Source: DASWVC01 sp036401335
Lineage (GTDB): Bacteria > Verrucomicrobiota > Verrucomicrobiia > Chthoniobacterales > JAFAMB01
Direction: 5' to 3'
Length of the DNA stretch: 64,000 nt
Assembly: GCA_036401335.1 (NCBI GenBank)
Contig: DASWVC010000033.1
Span: 3,712 to 67,711 of the forward strand
The position numbers were made by a program, and so were the translations under genes. Positions 47,062 to 57,400 of this stretch are shown here, in pieces. The notes under the pieces are model-generated. The model did not search any database. It was not told where the DNA came from and was given only the letters and a program-made list of their open reading frames with translations. Within the stretch, counting starts at the first letter, position 1, and every line of letters starts with the position of its first letter.

Positions 47062-48203
47062 TATACCAGCTTGCAGGTTAAACTGGTAAAATCGGCGTGA
47101 CCCTGGGCGATGGTTGGGTGAAGTTGGCGCCCATGGCACGGACGCGCCGCAAACTGGATGAACAAGGGGAAACGGAACTGCTCTTGGAGCGGCTGCGCCG
47201 CCAGCGGGCCGGCTGGCAACGCGAACGGCTTTTGGCCGTCAAATGGGGCTTGGAAGGCGAACTCACCCTTGAGCAGATCGCCGCGCAACTGGGCCGAGCC
47301 CGTTCGAGCATCCAGCAGTGGTTTGATGCCTTTCGCTGCAGCGGGGTGGAGGGGCTGCTGTGCTTAAAGCGGGGCAAGGGGCCGCCCAGTCGCCTCACGC
47401 CGGCCATGGCGCGGGCCCTGAGCCGAAAGCTCCAAAGCGGTGAGTGCCGCCGGGCCGTCGACGCCCACCGTTGGCTGGTGAAGACCTATGGGTTGGAAGT
47501 GCGCCTGGCGTCGGTTTACCACTATTTAAAAGGCTTAGGGGCGCGGTTGAAAGTGCCGCGCCCCTGCCACCGCCGCGGCGTTCAAAGTTACGCTGGGTCA
47601 AAAGCTCGCCGCCTTAAACTGCCAGCCCGTCGCCCGGTGCGGCTCTGGGTGGCCGATGAAAGGCGCTACGGCTTGCAGCCCGTGACCCGGCGGGTCTGGG
47701 CTTTACGAGGCCAGCGGACCGTGGTTCCCGTCCAGCCGGGCTATGAAGGGGGCTACGTCTTTGGCGCCCTCCAAGTCGGGGGCGCGGGTGCGGCGGAGTT
47801 CTTTTACTGCCCCACGGCCAACCAGGAATCCAGCCGGCTCTTTTTGCACCAAGTGGCCACATGCGACCCCGAGGCGAACCACGTCGTGATTTGGGACGGG
47901 GCGGGGTTCCACCCCGGCGACGGGGCACCGAAGCTGCCGCCTGGGGTACGCCTGCTGGCCTTCCCGCCGTACCGCCCGGAGTTGAACCCGGTCGAAAAGC
48001 TGTGGGACCAGCTTAAAGACCGCCTCTGCAACCGACCCTTCCACAGCCTGCGGGCGCTCGAAGCCGTGATGACGGACTTCCTGCGCGAGGTGTGGCAAGA
48101 CGCCCGGCGGGTCGGGAATCTGATTGGCGACGGCTGGCTGCGGGCGCAAAGCAAACGCTTCCTTCGCCGGAATTTTGCCGGTATGACGGCCTAAATGGTA
48201 TTA
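47062..48203 (+). mobile_element. IS630-family insertion sequence
   Basis: About 1.14 kb element with one transposase gene. The ends are imperfect inverted repeats: left TTATACCAGC and, inside, TGGTAAAATCGGCG; right, reverse-complemented, GTAATACCATTT and inside TACCGGCAAAAT. Both borders contain TA, the dinucleotide duplicated by IS630/Tc1-type elements. Removing it joins PNEL to PAEKAGLFMCAG of the alcohol dehydrogenase remnant in frame, which supports the borders. Confidence 0.8.
47133..48194 (+). CDS. IS630 family transposase
   Basis: 353 residues (GTG at 47097 would add 12). An N-terminal helix-turn-helix (GELTLEQIAAQLGRARSSIQ) and a Tc1/mariner-like DDE domain are seen. Catalytic candidates: Asp in VADERRYGLQPVTRR, Asp in VVIWDGAGFH and Glu in YRPELNPVEKLWDQL. 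The sequence is intact, so the element may still be active. Confidence 0.9.
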   Translation: MARTRRKLDEQGETELLLERLRRQRAGWQRERLLAVKWGLEGELTLEQIAAQLGRARSSIQQWFDAFRCSGVEGLLCLKRGKGPPSRLTPAMARALSRKLQSGECRRAVDAHRWLVKTYGLEVRLASVYHYLKGLGARLKVPRPCHRRGVQSYAGSKARRLKLPARRPVRLWVADERRYGLQPVTRRVWALRGQRTVVPVQPGYEGGYVFGALQVGGAGAAEFFYCPTANQESSRLFLHQVATCDPEANHVVIWDGAGFHPGDGAPKLPPGVRLLAFPPYRPELNPVEKLWDQLKDRLCNRPFHSLRALEAVMTDFLREVWQDARRVGNLIGDGWLRAQSKRFLRRNFAGMTA

Positions 48204-48243
48204 CCGGCAGAAAAAGCCGGACTGTTCATGTGCGCAGGCGCCC
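48204..48243 (+). pseudogene. zinc alcohol dehydrogenase remnant, right part
   Basis: Directly after the insertion sequence the frame reads PAEKAGLFMCAGA, continuing IPNEL from the left side as in IPxxLSPAEAAPLLCAG of alcohol dehydrogenases. Similarity ends near 48243. The following 48244-48432 holds no supportable gene. Confidence 0.55.
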
Positions 48244-48432
48244 GAAAGAGGCCGGCTTACGAATGGCCGGCGCACCGGAAGCCGTGCCCGCGGTTTGCCC
48301 CGATGGCGTCGAAGCCAACAATTTCTGCCTCGGTTCGACCCTCCCGTCCGCTCTGTGCTTACCCTTTTTGCTTCCCCATCTACCCGCGGCCGGGCCGCTC
48401 ACTGGCATGGGATAGACAGGGTTCGTTTCTTC

Positions 48433-49176
48433 TCAACTTTGAAGAATTTGCCGGAGGTTTTCGGGGGACGTCTGGCTCGCCCAAAGCATCACCATGCCGT
48501 TCATCTCCTGGCAGATCATCTCCCAAGGGCCCTCGCTGCCAGGTTGCGGCGGCAGTTCGGTGCCCAAGGCACTCTTAGGAATGACAAGCAAGTGAACCAA
48601 CCGGCCGTCCGGCAACCGAAAGCAGGTAAGGGACATGCGGTGGCCGCGCCACTCCATCACGCGGCACCCGGCCGTGTGCATCCGTTGCAGACTCGCCGGG
48701 ATGGCCGGCGCGCTCGGGCCTTGCTGCTGCGCAATGTAAGCTTGGGTTTCGGCGAAGCTCGACGTGATCAGATCGAGCTTGGGACCGGCCGGCAACGAGA
48801 CCATGGCCAAAGCATCCCGCTGAAACGCCGCGGCGAGGCCGGAGGAACGGGAAGACGGACGCAAGGGACCGATCAAGACAACCGCGCTCACCGTCAAGAC
48901 AGCCGCCATGGCCGAAAGTGGGCCAAACCAGCGGTCGCGTCGAAGCGGCACCGTTTTCAAACCAGCCATGACAAGGTTGGGCAGGTCCGCGGGCGGCTCA
49001 ATCGTGCGAAGCCGCTCGATCAGGGCAGCGTCCACGCTGCGTTGCCCGTCCAGCCATTCGCCCAGTGCAGGGTCCATCTTTGCTTGCGCGAGGGCCTTTG
49101 CAAACGTTGGGTCTTGCGCATCCGCACCGTTCGGCCGGTAGGCGCTAAGGATGACTCTCGCCTCGTTGTTATCCAC
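48433..49176 (-). CDS. probable anti-sigma factor, membrane protein
   Basis: 247 residues with one membrane helix (about 83-104, WFGPLSAMAAVLTVSAVVLI) between a cytoplasmic N-terminal part and an outside C-terminal part. The start overlaps the ECF sigma gene stop by 8 bp, the usual sigma/anti-sigma layout. A classical zinc-finger HxxxCxxC is not seen. The external part (Cys in HTAGCRVMEWRGHRM and LTCFRLPDG) may sense the signal. Function is inferred mainly from position. Confidence 0.75.
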   Translation of the reverse strand: MDNNEARVILSAYRPNGADAQDPTFAKALAQAKMDPALGEWLDGQRSVDAALIERLRTIEPPADLPNLVMAGLKTVPLRRDRWFGPLSAMAAVLTVSAVVLIGPLRPSSRSSGLAAAFQRDALAMVSLPAGPKLDLITSSFAETQAYIAQQQGPSAPAIPASLQRMHTAGCRVMEWRGHRMSLTCFRLPDGRLVHLLVIPKSALGTELPPQPGSEGPWEMICQEMNGMVMLWASQTSPENLRQILQS

Positions 49177-49723
49177 GGCCGAGCCTTTCTTCCGGTGGCA
49201 GGGGGATTATTTTAGAGTCCCGCAGCCCTTGCAAACTCGAAAGCCGCGCCCGGAGCTGTTCCTTGCCACGCGACAGGCGGGACATCACCGTGCCGATCGG
49301 GATTTCCAGCGCGTCGGCAATCTCGCGGTAGGAAAGTTCGCCCAGGTAGTACATCTTGAGCGCCACTTGGTAGGTGTCGTCCAGAGCGTCCAACGCGTCC
49401 AGGATCAGGTGTGCATCAGCGCTGCGTGCAGCGGTTACGTCCAACGTCGCGGCCTCGTGTTCGCCGCTCTCAAAAGAAACTTCGGGGTGCGCGTTTTGCC
49501 GCCGGGCCAGCCGGAGGAATTCGCGTCGCAACGTCGTGAAAAGCCATCCCTTCAGTTTCTCCAACTCTCGCAACTGATGGCCGTGCTGGGCGAGAAGCAG
49601 AAAGGTCTGCTGCGTTAAATCAGCCGCGGAGGCTTCCTGGCGGGTAAGGGACAAGGCAAAACGGTAGAGCGACTGGTAATAAGCCGCCACCGCACCTTCG
49701 AGGTCGATCGATTTGCCTGTCAT
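49169..49723 (-). CDS. ECF-type RNA polymerase sigma factor
   Basis: 184 residues with sigma region 2 (SLYRFALSLTRQEASAADLT, then KLKGWLFTTLRREFLRLAR) and region 4 (YLGELSYREIADALEIPIGT then VMSRLSRGKEQLR). No region 3, so extracytoplasmic-function type. Coupled to the membrane protein gene downstream. A lycopene cyclase-like gene lies 79 bp upstream on the same strand. Confidence 0.93.
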   Translation of the reverse strand: MTGKSIDLEGAVAAYYQSLYRFALSLTRQEASAADLTQQTFLLLAQHGHQLRELEKLKGWLFTTLRREFLRLARRQNAHPEVSFESGEHEAATLDVTAARSADAHLILDALDALDDTYQVALKMYYLGELSYREIADALEIPIGTVMSRLSRGKEQLRARLSSLQGLRDSKIIPLPPEERLGRG

Positions 49724-49802
49724 GGTGAACTGCTGGGCACCGCAGAGATTTCCGCATCCCGGGGTGAGAGGGAAGTGGCGACGAATTATTCCCCTTTCCC
49801 TT

Positions 49803-50540
49803 TCAAAGCGACTTCAGCCATTTGGAAGCCACCGGCCCCAGCATGAAGTAGCTTTGCGCCACCAACAAGCTGGTAACGTAAAAAAACATGATTTCTTCCA
49901 CCGGCAGGCTTTGGCGCCACCTGAGGCCGAGAATCTGCCGGTCGTCAAAAATCCAGAGGCCGCGCCGAACAGCCGCCAAGTCGGCCAAGGTGAGCCACGT
50001 GCCGACCAAAACCGTCGCGATCGTCACGGCGAACCCGTTGGCGACGAGCAGCGGGCCGGCCAGCAGCCATTGCAGCACCAGGACGGGTCCGAACCAGTAG
50101 ACGAGGTGAAAAAGGTAATGCCCCCGCCGGGGCAGGCGGCGGGTGGCCCAAAACCCCACCAACGCCCAGAGCAGAAGGAGGGTACCCAGGCCAAGGCGGA
50201 CCGGCAAAGACCCAAAGCCGGGAATCCCGGGTTTCCAGAACCCGAACAGCCCGCTCAGGCCGTGGCAAACCAGCATCACTTCCAAGCCTTGGAGCACGAA
50301 AAAACAGTACTCCTCGACGGGTAAGTGCCAGATCCGAAAGGCGTACCTGGAATCCGGGAAATCCCACATCCCGTGGGCAACCGCATAATTGTCCCAGGGA
50401 GTGGTGAACGCGACCACGATCAGCAGGACGAGCCCAAAGGTCAGCAGCACCCACGGCCGCCACGCCCCGAATAGGGAGATGCAACCAGCCAGGGCCAGTA
50501 AAGGAAGGTTAAAACGCAGGTGAAAGCTTCCGTAGGTCAC
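49803..50540 (-). CDS. lycopene cyclase, fused CrtYc-CrtYd type
   Basis: 245-residue membrane protein with about seven helices in two homologous halves. The half-signatures are PWDNYAVAHGMW...WHLPVEEYCFF and WIFDDRQILG...SLPVEEIMFF. This is the heterodimer-type cyclase (CrtYc and CrtYd) fused in one chain, forming the end rings of carotenoids from lycopene. The GTG start at 50540 is chosen by the first helix; no other carotenoid gene is here. Divergent from ilvD with 184 bp between. Confidence 0.85.
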   Translation of the reverse strand: MTYGSFHLRFNLPLLALAGCISLFGAWRPWVLLTFGLVLLIVVAFTTPWDNYAVAHGMWDFPDSRYAFRIWHLPVEEYCFFVLQGLEVMLVCHGLSGLFGFWKPGIPGFGSLPVRLGLGTLLLLWALVGFWATRRLPRRGHYLFHLVYWFGPVLVLQWLLAGPLLVANGFAVTIATVLVGTWLTLADLAAVRRGLWIFDDRQILGLRWRQSLPVEEIMFFYVTSLLVAQSYFMLGPVASKWLKSL

Positions 50541-50724
50541 AGCTGGGGGTGCGGCAAACGCCGGATACAGGGTGAAGGCAGAACGGCCATGGGCAAATTC
50601 CGGTACGAGTGAAACGGCATTGTGGCTAACGGTACGCTTCCGGAGGCGTTCGCGGCGGCAAGGCCCGCCGCGGGAAGAAAAAACTTGGTTGCGCCGCGTC
50701 CCGGGCGGGCTAAGTCCAACGATC

Positions 50725-52452
50725 ATGAATCCGAAGGACGGCTACGATCCACGCCAGCACTCCGCTCCCATCGTCGACGGCCCCGAGCGGGCTTTCAGCC
50801 GCGGAATGTTGTACGCCGTAGGTTTCAAGAAAGAAGACTTTAAGAAATCGATCGTCGGGGTTGCGTCCACCTGGAGCATGGTGACGCCGTGCAACATGCA
50901 CATCGACGGCCTGGCGAGGGCGGCTGCCCGAGGGGTGGATGCGGCGGGAGGTAAATCGATCATCTTCAACACCATCACCATCTCGGACGGCATCTCGATG
51001 GGCACCGAAGGAATGAAGTACTCGTTGGTGTCGCGCGAGATCATCGCGGATTCCATTGAAGCCGTGACCGGCTGTGAAGGATTTGACGGGGTGGTCGCGA
51101 TCGGTGGTTGCGATAAGAACATGCCGGGTTGCCTGATGGCCCTGGCGCGGCTCAACCGCCCGTCGGTGTTTGTTTACGGCGGCACGATCCTGCCCGGGTG
51201 CATCAACAACAAATACGTGGATTTGGTGTCCATCTTTGAAGCGATCGGGGCGCATTCAAACGGTAAAATCTCCGATGCGGAGCTTGACGAGGTGGAAACG
51301 GTGGCCATCCCGGGCGCCGGTTCTTGCGGTGGCATGTACACCGCGAACACGATGGCCTCGGCCATCGAGGCCATGGGCATGAGCCTGCCGAACAGTTCGG
51401 CGCAGGCGGCCGTGTCGCGTGAGAAGTTGGCGGACTGCGAGGCGGCAGGTGAGGCGGTCCTTAATCTGATAAAGCTGGGAATCCGGCCCTCCGACATCCT
51501 TACGAAAGAAGCGTTTGAAAACGCCATGACGGTGGTGATTGCGCTGGGCGGTTCGACCAACGCGGTGCTGCACCTCCTGGCCATCGCCCATGCGGCCGAT
51601 GTTGAGCTTAAGCTGAACGATTGGACCCGGGTTGGCCAACGGGTGCCGGTGCTGGCTGACCTGAAGCCAAGCGGGAAACACGTGATGTGGGAGCTGGTGG
51701 AGATCGGCGGGATCATGCCCCTCATGAAAACCTTGCTGGACGAAGGATTGTTGCACGGGGATTGCCTTACCGTGACCGGCCGGAGCCTGAAGGAGAACCT
51801 TGCCGGCGTGAAGGCTTACGCGGAAGGCCAGTCGATCGTGCGTCCGCTCACCGATCCCATCAAGCCGGACAGCCACTTGGTCGTCCTCTACGGCAACCTG
51901 GCCCCGGACGGCGCAGTGGCCAAGATTTCCGGGAAAGAGGGGCTGCGTTTTGAAGGCCGGGCCCGGGTGTTTGAATCGGAAGAGCGCGCGTTGCGGGCCA
52001 TTCTTGACGACCAGATCAAGCCCGGAGACGTCATCGTGATCCGTTACGAAGGCCCGCAGGGCGGCCCCGGGATGCGCGAGATGCTTGCACCCACGTCGGC
52101 CATCATGGGGAAAGGGTTGGGCAAAGAAGTTGCCTTGATCACTGATGGCCGGTTCTCGGGTGGCAGCCACGGGTTTGTCATCGGCCACATCACGCCGGAG
52201 GCGTACGCCGGAGGTCCCATCGCAGTCGTCAGAGATGGCGACCCGATCCTGATTGATGGTGAGAAGCACCGCATCGATCTGGGATTGCCGGACCAAGAGA
52301 TCGCGGAGCGGTTAGCCGCATGGGAAAAGCCAAGTCCCCGTTACGTGCGGGGAGCGCTAGCCAAGTACGCGCGGCAGGTGAGTTCCGCGTCGCTGGGGGC
52401 CGTGACAGACCTGGATGGCTCACCTCCCGAGACGGAAAAGCGCAAAAGTTGA
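50725..52452 (+). CDS. ilvD: dihydroxy-acid dehydratase
   Basis: 575-residue IlvD, which dehydrates dihydroxy acids in isoleucine/valine synthesis, using an iron-sulphur cluster. Cluster cysteines are in VTPCNMH, IGGCDKNMPGC and GAGSCGGMYTANTM. The C-terminal DGRFSGGSHGFVIGHITPEA is canonical. The start at 50725 (MNPKDGYDPRQHS) is preferred over longer frames that would overlap the cyclase gene. A short Ser/Glu/Lys tail ends the protein. Confidence 0.96.
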   Translation: MNPKDGYDPRQHSAPIVDGPERAFSRGMLYAVGFKKEDFKKSIVGVASTWSMVTPCNMHIDGLARAAARGVDAAGGKSIIFNTITISDGISMGTEGMKYSLVSREIIADSIEAVTGCEGFDGVVAIGGCDKNMPGCLMALARLNRPSVFVYGGTILPGCINNKYVDLVSIFEAIGAHSNGKISDAELDEVETVAIPGAGSCGGMYTANTMASAIEAMGMSLPNSSAQAAVSREKLADCEAAGEAVLNLIKLGIRPSDILTKEAFENAMTVVIALGGSTNAVLHLLAIAHAADVELKLNDWTRVGQRVPVLADLKPSGKHVMWELVEIGGIMPLMKTLLDEGLLHGDCLTVTGRSLKENLAGVKAYAEGQSIVRPLTDPIKPDSHLVVLYGNLAPDGAVAKISGKEGLRFEGRARVFESEERALRAILDDQIKPGDVIVIRYEGPQGGPGMREMLAPTSAIMGKGLGKEVALITDGRFSGGSHGFVIGHITPEAYAGGPIAVVRDGDPILIDGEKHRIDLGLPDQEIAERLAAWEKPSPRYVRGALAKYARQVSSASLGAVTDLDGSPPETEKRKS

Positions 52453-52670
52453 CCGCACTCGCGACCGGGTGGTCGCGCACTGCGATTGGTACCTACGACG
52501 ATGCCTTCATAACCAGCGGCGTCCTCTGGCTGCTCGAAAACGCGTTGGTGCTCTCGATCGCGCGCCGGCCGCGGCTCAAGGCGGCCTTTGCCGCTTTGGC
52601 AACCTTAGGCAGTTCCGAACCCCCGGGCACCCTGCCACGGCGCTGCCCTGACGTCGGGTAATTTCATCCC

Positions 52671-52880
52671 ATGAGTTCCCCGAAAACTTTTTCATCGGCG
52701 TTGACGTGGGCACCGGCAGCGCATGCGCCCGGGTGTTTGATGCGACCGGCCGCCTGCACGGCTCGGCTGGAAGTCCGACTCGGCGGCGACGTTCGCGCCT
52801 ACCACGACCGCAAGTCCCGTTTGTACCACCGGATGTACGACCGACTGCGCTACGGTCAGCTCACATGCGCGGGTAGCGCA
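52671..52880 (+). pseudogene. FGGY carbohydrate kinase, internally deleted remnant
   Basis: With one T added in the T5 run at 52688-52692 the reading is SSPKTFFIGVDVGTGSACAR then VFDATGRLHGSA, the ATP-binding start of FGGY sugar kinases (ribulokinase-like). About 60 bp later, in the original frame, AYHDRKSRLYHRMYDRLRYG matches the C-terminal helix. Some 450 residues between are missing. Clearly a dead gene. The preceding 52453-52670 shows nothing supportable. Confidence 0.65.
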
Positions 52881-52885
52881 AACCC

Positions 52886-54253
52886 TCAACCACCCTTGGC
52901 CAGGTCAACGGCGGCCGTCGCCGAAGGTCCAAGGTTGTAACCTGGACCCGGCTCCAGGATTATAAGGGCGGATTGGGTCACACCGTCCTCCGCCAGCTCA
53001 CTGACCGAAGTAATGGGGACATTGAAGGCTTGGCCCGATTGGCCCGCGGGGATTTCGATGGTTCCCGTAAAGCTCTGGTCGTCGTTGGTTTCCGAAGCGA
53101 TTGCGTGGACCGAATACCTGATTCCGAGAGCCTGAGATACGTCTCCGAGACGGGTGACCAGAAATGCCGCCGTTAAGGTCGAGCCCTGAAACGACAGGCC
53201 AGCCCCGCGTTGGATGGATACCTCGGGATAGTCCGGGATAAACAGCGCGCCGTGCGGGCTCCGCATCCCGGTCACGATGGGATTCACGAAACCGGTGCTC
53301 AGATCCACCTTGCCCAGGATGCCGTCGCTATCACTCGCCGAGTAGGCGCCGCCCGGCTGAAAGGCGTTGCTATGAACGGCGTAAACGGTGTCTGCTTTGG
53401 TGTCCACAACCAGGACGGTCCCGCTCGGAGCGGTTGGGAACACCGTGTCATCCACGGTGATCTGTTTGGCGGTTCCGTTGGTCAAATGGAGCAGAAGGCT
53501 TGCTTGCTGGGGCGAACCGGGGGCATTGATGAAGATGAGGTCCCCATCGGCCTGACTGTCGAGCACGAGGTCCCCGGCAGCGTCGACTTTCAACGAATCC
53601 GGGTCTGATTGTTGCGAGCGGTCGGTTTTGCCCGTTACCACGTTGCTGAGCGGATCGTTGCCTTTAAGCACGGGGCTCACGGTGATCTGGTGCCCGGATA
53701 GACGCGCTTCGACCACCGAAGGGTGCACGTTCTGGCCATTCGGCGTCGTGGGGGTAGACGGCAGGACGGTCGGATTGGAGGCGCTGATAAAGGTGTGGCC
53801 TTGCAGAAAGACGACGTCGTCGTATCCACCGCCGTGGGAAGGCGGTTGCGCGTACGTGTAGTGCTCCCGGGCGCCGGTCTGAGGATCGATGATGGTCAGG
53901 GCAGGATTGGCATCCTCGTTCCGCAAGGCCCAGAGTCGACGGGTAAAGGGGTTGTATTTAAGGCCATCGTTCTTGCCGGACACGACAAAAGTTCGAACGA
54001 TCCGACCGGTCGGATCGTACTGGACGATGGTGCTGGGGCCACCTGAGCCATCCGGTTGCGAAGTGTTCGCGTACGTAACGAAGATGCTCCCGCCCCCTTC
54101 GGTGATGGAGTCGGGGTTGGTGAGTCCGGCGGGAGCCGCGGCGAACACCGTTACCGTGTAGGGTGCCTTGGCGGTTGGCTGAGCGCCGGCGGTTAGGGCC
54201 GTCACGGGCGCCAACAGGGCTGCAGCCAGCCGGAGGATCGAATGGGTGGGCAT
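52886..54253 (-). CDS. secreted beta-propeller-like protein with Calx-beta-like end
   Basis: 455 residues. Signal peptide about 1-24 (ending TAGAQ). Residues 35-340 look like an NHL/SMP-30-type propeller (repeated patterns such as DSITEGGGSIFVTY, DSLKVDAAGDLVLD, SPHGALFIPD). The last 120 residues (VTRLGDVSQALGIRYSV ... GTIEIPAGQSGQAF) resemble a Calx-beta/cadherin-like repeat. No catalytic residues recognised. Probably exported; function unknown. Downstream of the RND pump on the same strand, 231 bp away. Confidence 0.7.
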   Translation of the reverse strand: MPTHSILRLAAALLAPVTALTAGAQPTAKAPYTVTVFAAAPAGLTNPDSITEGGGSIFVTYANTSQPDGSGGPSTIVQYDPTGRIVRTFVVSGKNDGLKYNPFTRRLWALRNEDANPALTIIDPQTGAREHYTYAQPPSHGGGYDDVVFLQGHTFISASNPTVLPSTPTTPNGQNVHPSVVEARLSGHQITVSPVLKGNDPLSNVVTGKTDRSQQSDPDSLKVDAAGDLVLDSQADGDLIFINAPGSPQQASLLLHLTNGTAKQITVDDTVFPTAPSGTVLVVDTKADTVYAVHSNAFQPGGAYSASDSDGILGKVDLSTGFVNPIVTGMRSPHGALFIPDYPEVSIQRGAGLSFQGSTLTAAFLVTRLGDVSQALGIRYSVHAIASETNDDQSFTGTIEIPAGQSGQAFNVPITSVSELAEDGVTQSALIILEPGPGYNLGPSATAAVDLAKGG

Positions 54254-54483
54254 CAAAAAACGGCTCTCTCGAGTTTTCATAAGGGCAATTTGCGCGGTCC
54301 CTGCGGTGGTAGAAATCCGGTCGGCAAGGCGCCGTGTTTGTCCGTTGTGAGAACAAAGGTCCTCGGCACTGCGCGTCCTGGCGACTGGAGGGTACGGCGG
54401 GGACCCTAAATCGCCGTGAGCATTCTAGACAGCTCGAACCGGTAACGTTTTTGTAACCTCATGGTGCCGCCTTGCCCGGGAAC

Positions 54484-57400
54484 TCATTCTTTCCGTACCG
54501 CCCGGAGAAGGGCTGGAAGGACCAGCAACACGAGCGGCAGTTGAAAACAGAGCCCGGAGATGATCGCGATGGCCAGCGGCCGAAGCATGGCCGCACCTTC
54601 TCCCAAACCGAGCGCCAACGGCGCCAAGGCCAGGATCGCGGCGATTGTCGTCATCGCGATCGGGCGCATCCGGTTGAGGCCGGCCACGATGAGACGGTCG
54701 GGGCCCGACTGCTCCCGAAGTTCAGAATAGTAAAAGATCGAAACCTCCGTGACGATTCCGACGACCATGGTCATTCCCATGCGGGAGGTGATGTTAAATT
54801 CCGTCCCGGTAAGCCATAACCCGACGTAAACGGCCGCCACAGCCAGAAAGGCAATGCCTAGCATGGCAAGCGCCACCCGGAAACTTTCATAAAGGAACAC
54901 CAGCAGCAGGAAGGTCAGGATCACGGCCGCCGCCAGCACCACCGTGAGGCCCTGAAACGCAATCTGCTGCTGCTCGTACAACCCACCCAAGGCATAGGGA
55001 ACCGTGGCGGGCACCACCCCCGGCTGTGCGAGCACGCGTTTCACCTCGGTAACCGTGGAACCGAGGTCCCGCCCGCTAATCCGGGCCGTGACCGCCACCA
55101 TGCGTTTCAAGTCCTCCCGTTTGATCTCCGGTTGGCCGCTCGTCGCAGTGAGCTTCGCAACGCGAGCCAGCGGGAAAAGGTGTCCATCGGGGGCCCGGAT
55201 GAGCAAACGCTCCACTTGAGGCGTGATTTGGCGATCGTGCTCCGGGACCCACACCCTCACCCCGATCAGCTTGGGTGGCTGCAGGACCCGGGTCGCCACA
55301 TCCCCGGACAAATAACTCGTTAGCACCTTGGTGATGGCATCCGGGTCCATGCCTTCGAGCACGGCCTTTCTGCGGTCGACCTCGACGCTGAGGGCGTCGC
55401 CCGCGGGAGTGATTCCGTTCTTAACTTCCACCACGCCCCGCACGTGCGAAACGGCTTCTGCCACTTTGGGAGCGAGGGTCTGCAAGCCTTGTTCATCGTC
55501 GGAAAATAACTTGATTTCGATCGGTTGCGGCACGCTCGTCAGGTCGCCAATAAGGTCTTCCATCACTTGGGCCGTTTCCACTTGAAGGCTAGGGATGGTC
55601 TGCCCGATTTGCTGGCGGACGTCGTCCATGACCGCTTCTACTCCCCGGCGCGGCAGCGGACGGAGGCGCACGAAGAAATCGCCGCTGTTTGTTTCGTTGA
55701 GGTCACCACCTAATCCAAGCCCTGTTCGGCGTGAGTAGGTTTGCGTCTCCGGCAGCTTTCGCAAAATGCCTTCGACCTGGCGCAGCAGCCGATCGGTCTC
55801 GGCGAGGGAGGTGCCCGGAAGCGAATGGTAATCAAGAATGAATCCGCCTTCATCCATGGCCGGCATGAACCCGGAAGAAACGTGTTGGAAGGCAAAAATT
55901 CCAAGCACTGCCGTGGGCAAGCAGATCAGCAGGATGAAGGCGGGCCGACGAACGAAAAACCCGGCCAGCCGCCGGTACCCTCGATCCAGCCGTCCCGCGT
56001 GAGGCTGAGGATGCGTGCGGGACCGAACGCCACGGTGCAGGCAACGGGCAGCAACCGCGGGCAGCACGAGCCAGGAGATCAGCAGCGAGAGGATCAGGCT
56101 GGCTGCCATGGTGAGTGATAGGGCCTTGAAAAACGCGCCCGTCACCCCCGACAAAAAGGCCAGCGGAGCAAAAATGATGACCGTGGCGGTGGAGGAGGCC
56201 AGCAACGGCTCAGAGAACTCACGGGCCGCCGTCAACACGGAACTGCCCTCGCCTTCTTGCTGGCGGCGCACAATGTGCTCTGCCATGACGATCGCATCGT
56301 CAATGATCAGGCCCACAGCGGCCGCGATGCCGCCCAACGTCATAATGTTTAAGCTCATCTTGAGCACGCCGAGGAGCAGGATCGTCGAACAGAGGACCGC
56401 GGGAACCGTGACGGCGGCGATGGCGGTGATCCGCCAGTCACGCAGAAACCCAAGCAGCACCAGGATCGCAAGTCCGATGCCAATCAGGACCGCGTCCCGA
56501 GTGCTGGTGGCGGAAGAAGTGATCAGCTGCCCTTGGTCGTACCAATCGGCGACGCGGACGTCAGCCGGGATGGATGTTCCCAACGCGCTCAGCTTGCGCT
56601 TTATGCCGGCGGCAATCTGCACCGTGTTGCCGCCGGGTTGCTGGTAAACCTGGAAGAGCACGGCGTCGTGGGCATCCGCCGTCACGCGGGTCCACCGTGG
56701 TTCGGTGCTGCGTTCAATCGTAGCGACATCGCCCAGGAAAAGCGTGCCGGAGGAACCGGAGGCAATCACCACCTTCGGCAGGTCCGCAAAGGATTTCAGG
56801 CGGGTGTCAGAAATGACGAGATAGAGTTTCTCGGACTCCTCAAGTTTGCCTACGGCTGAAAGAACGTTCTGGGCCGCGAGCACCGCGGACACGTCCGTGA
56901 TGGTGAGCTTCAAGGCCTGCAGCTTCGGCAGGTCAACGACGACCCGGTATTCTTCGGTCTGTCCGCCTTGCACCCCAACTTGCGCAACGCCCGGCACCGT
57001 GGCCAGGGCAGGCCGCACCGTGTAGCTGGCGAGGTCGCGCAGTTCTTGCAGGGGACGGTGATCGGAAGTGAGGCTGTAGGCAATCACCGGGAACACGGTG
57101 GGGTCCATGCGCAACACGTTGAAGGTGGTGCCCGGCGGCAGGGCGGAGAGCACCTTGTTGATCTGGGACTCCACCTGGAGCATGGCCGCCACCATGTCTT
57201 CGCCCCAATCGAAATTCACATTGACCTCTGCGCTTCCCCGAGTCGTGTTTGAACGAACGCCGCGAACTCCGGGAATGGCGCGAACGGCTTCCTCGACGGG
57301 AATTGTTGCCTCGATGGCCATGCGTTCCGCCGGCCGGTCGCCGGCATCAAGGCTGATGCGGACGCGCGGAAAGTCCACCTGCGGAAACAGGCTCACCGGC

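Noticed and set aside
46642..47139. 165-codon open frame on the minus strand
   Set aside because: Runs out of frame through the alpha/beta-hydrolase and alcohol dehydrogenase relics and into the insertion sequence; not a plausible protein.
52320..52661. 113-codon plus-strand frame after ilvD
   Set aside because: Half overlaps ilvD out of frame; the remainder (52453-52661) has no recognisable motif or ribosome site.
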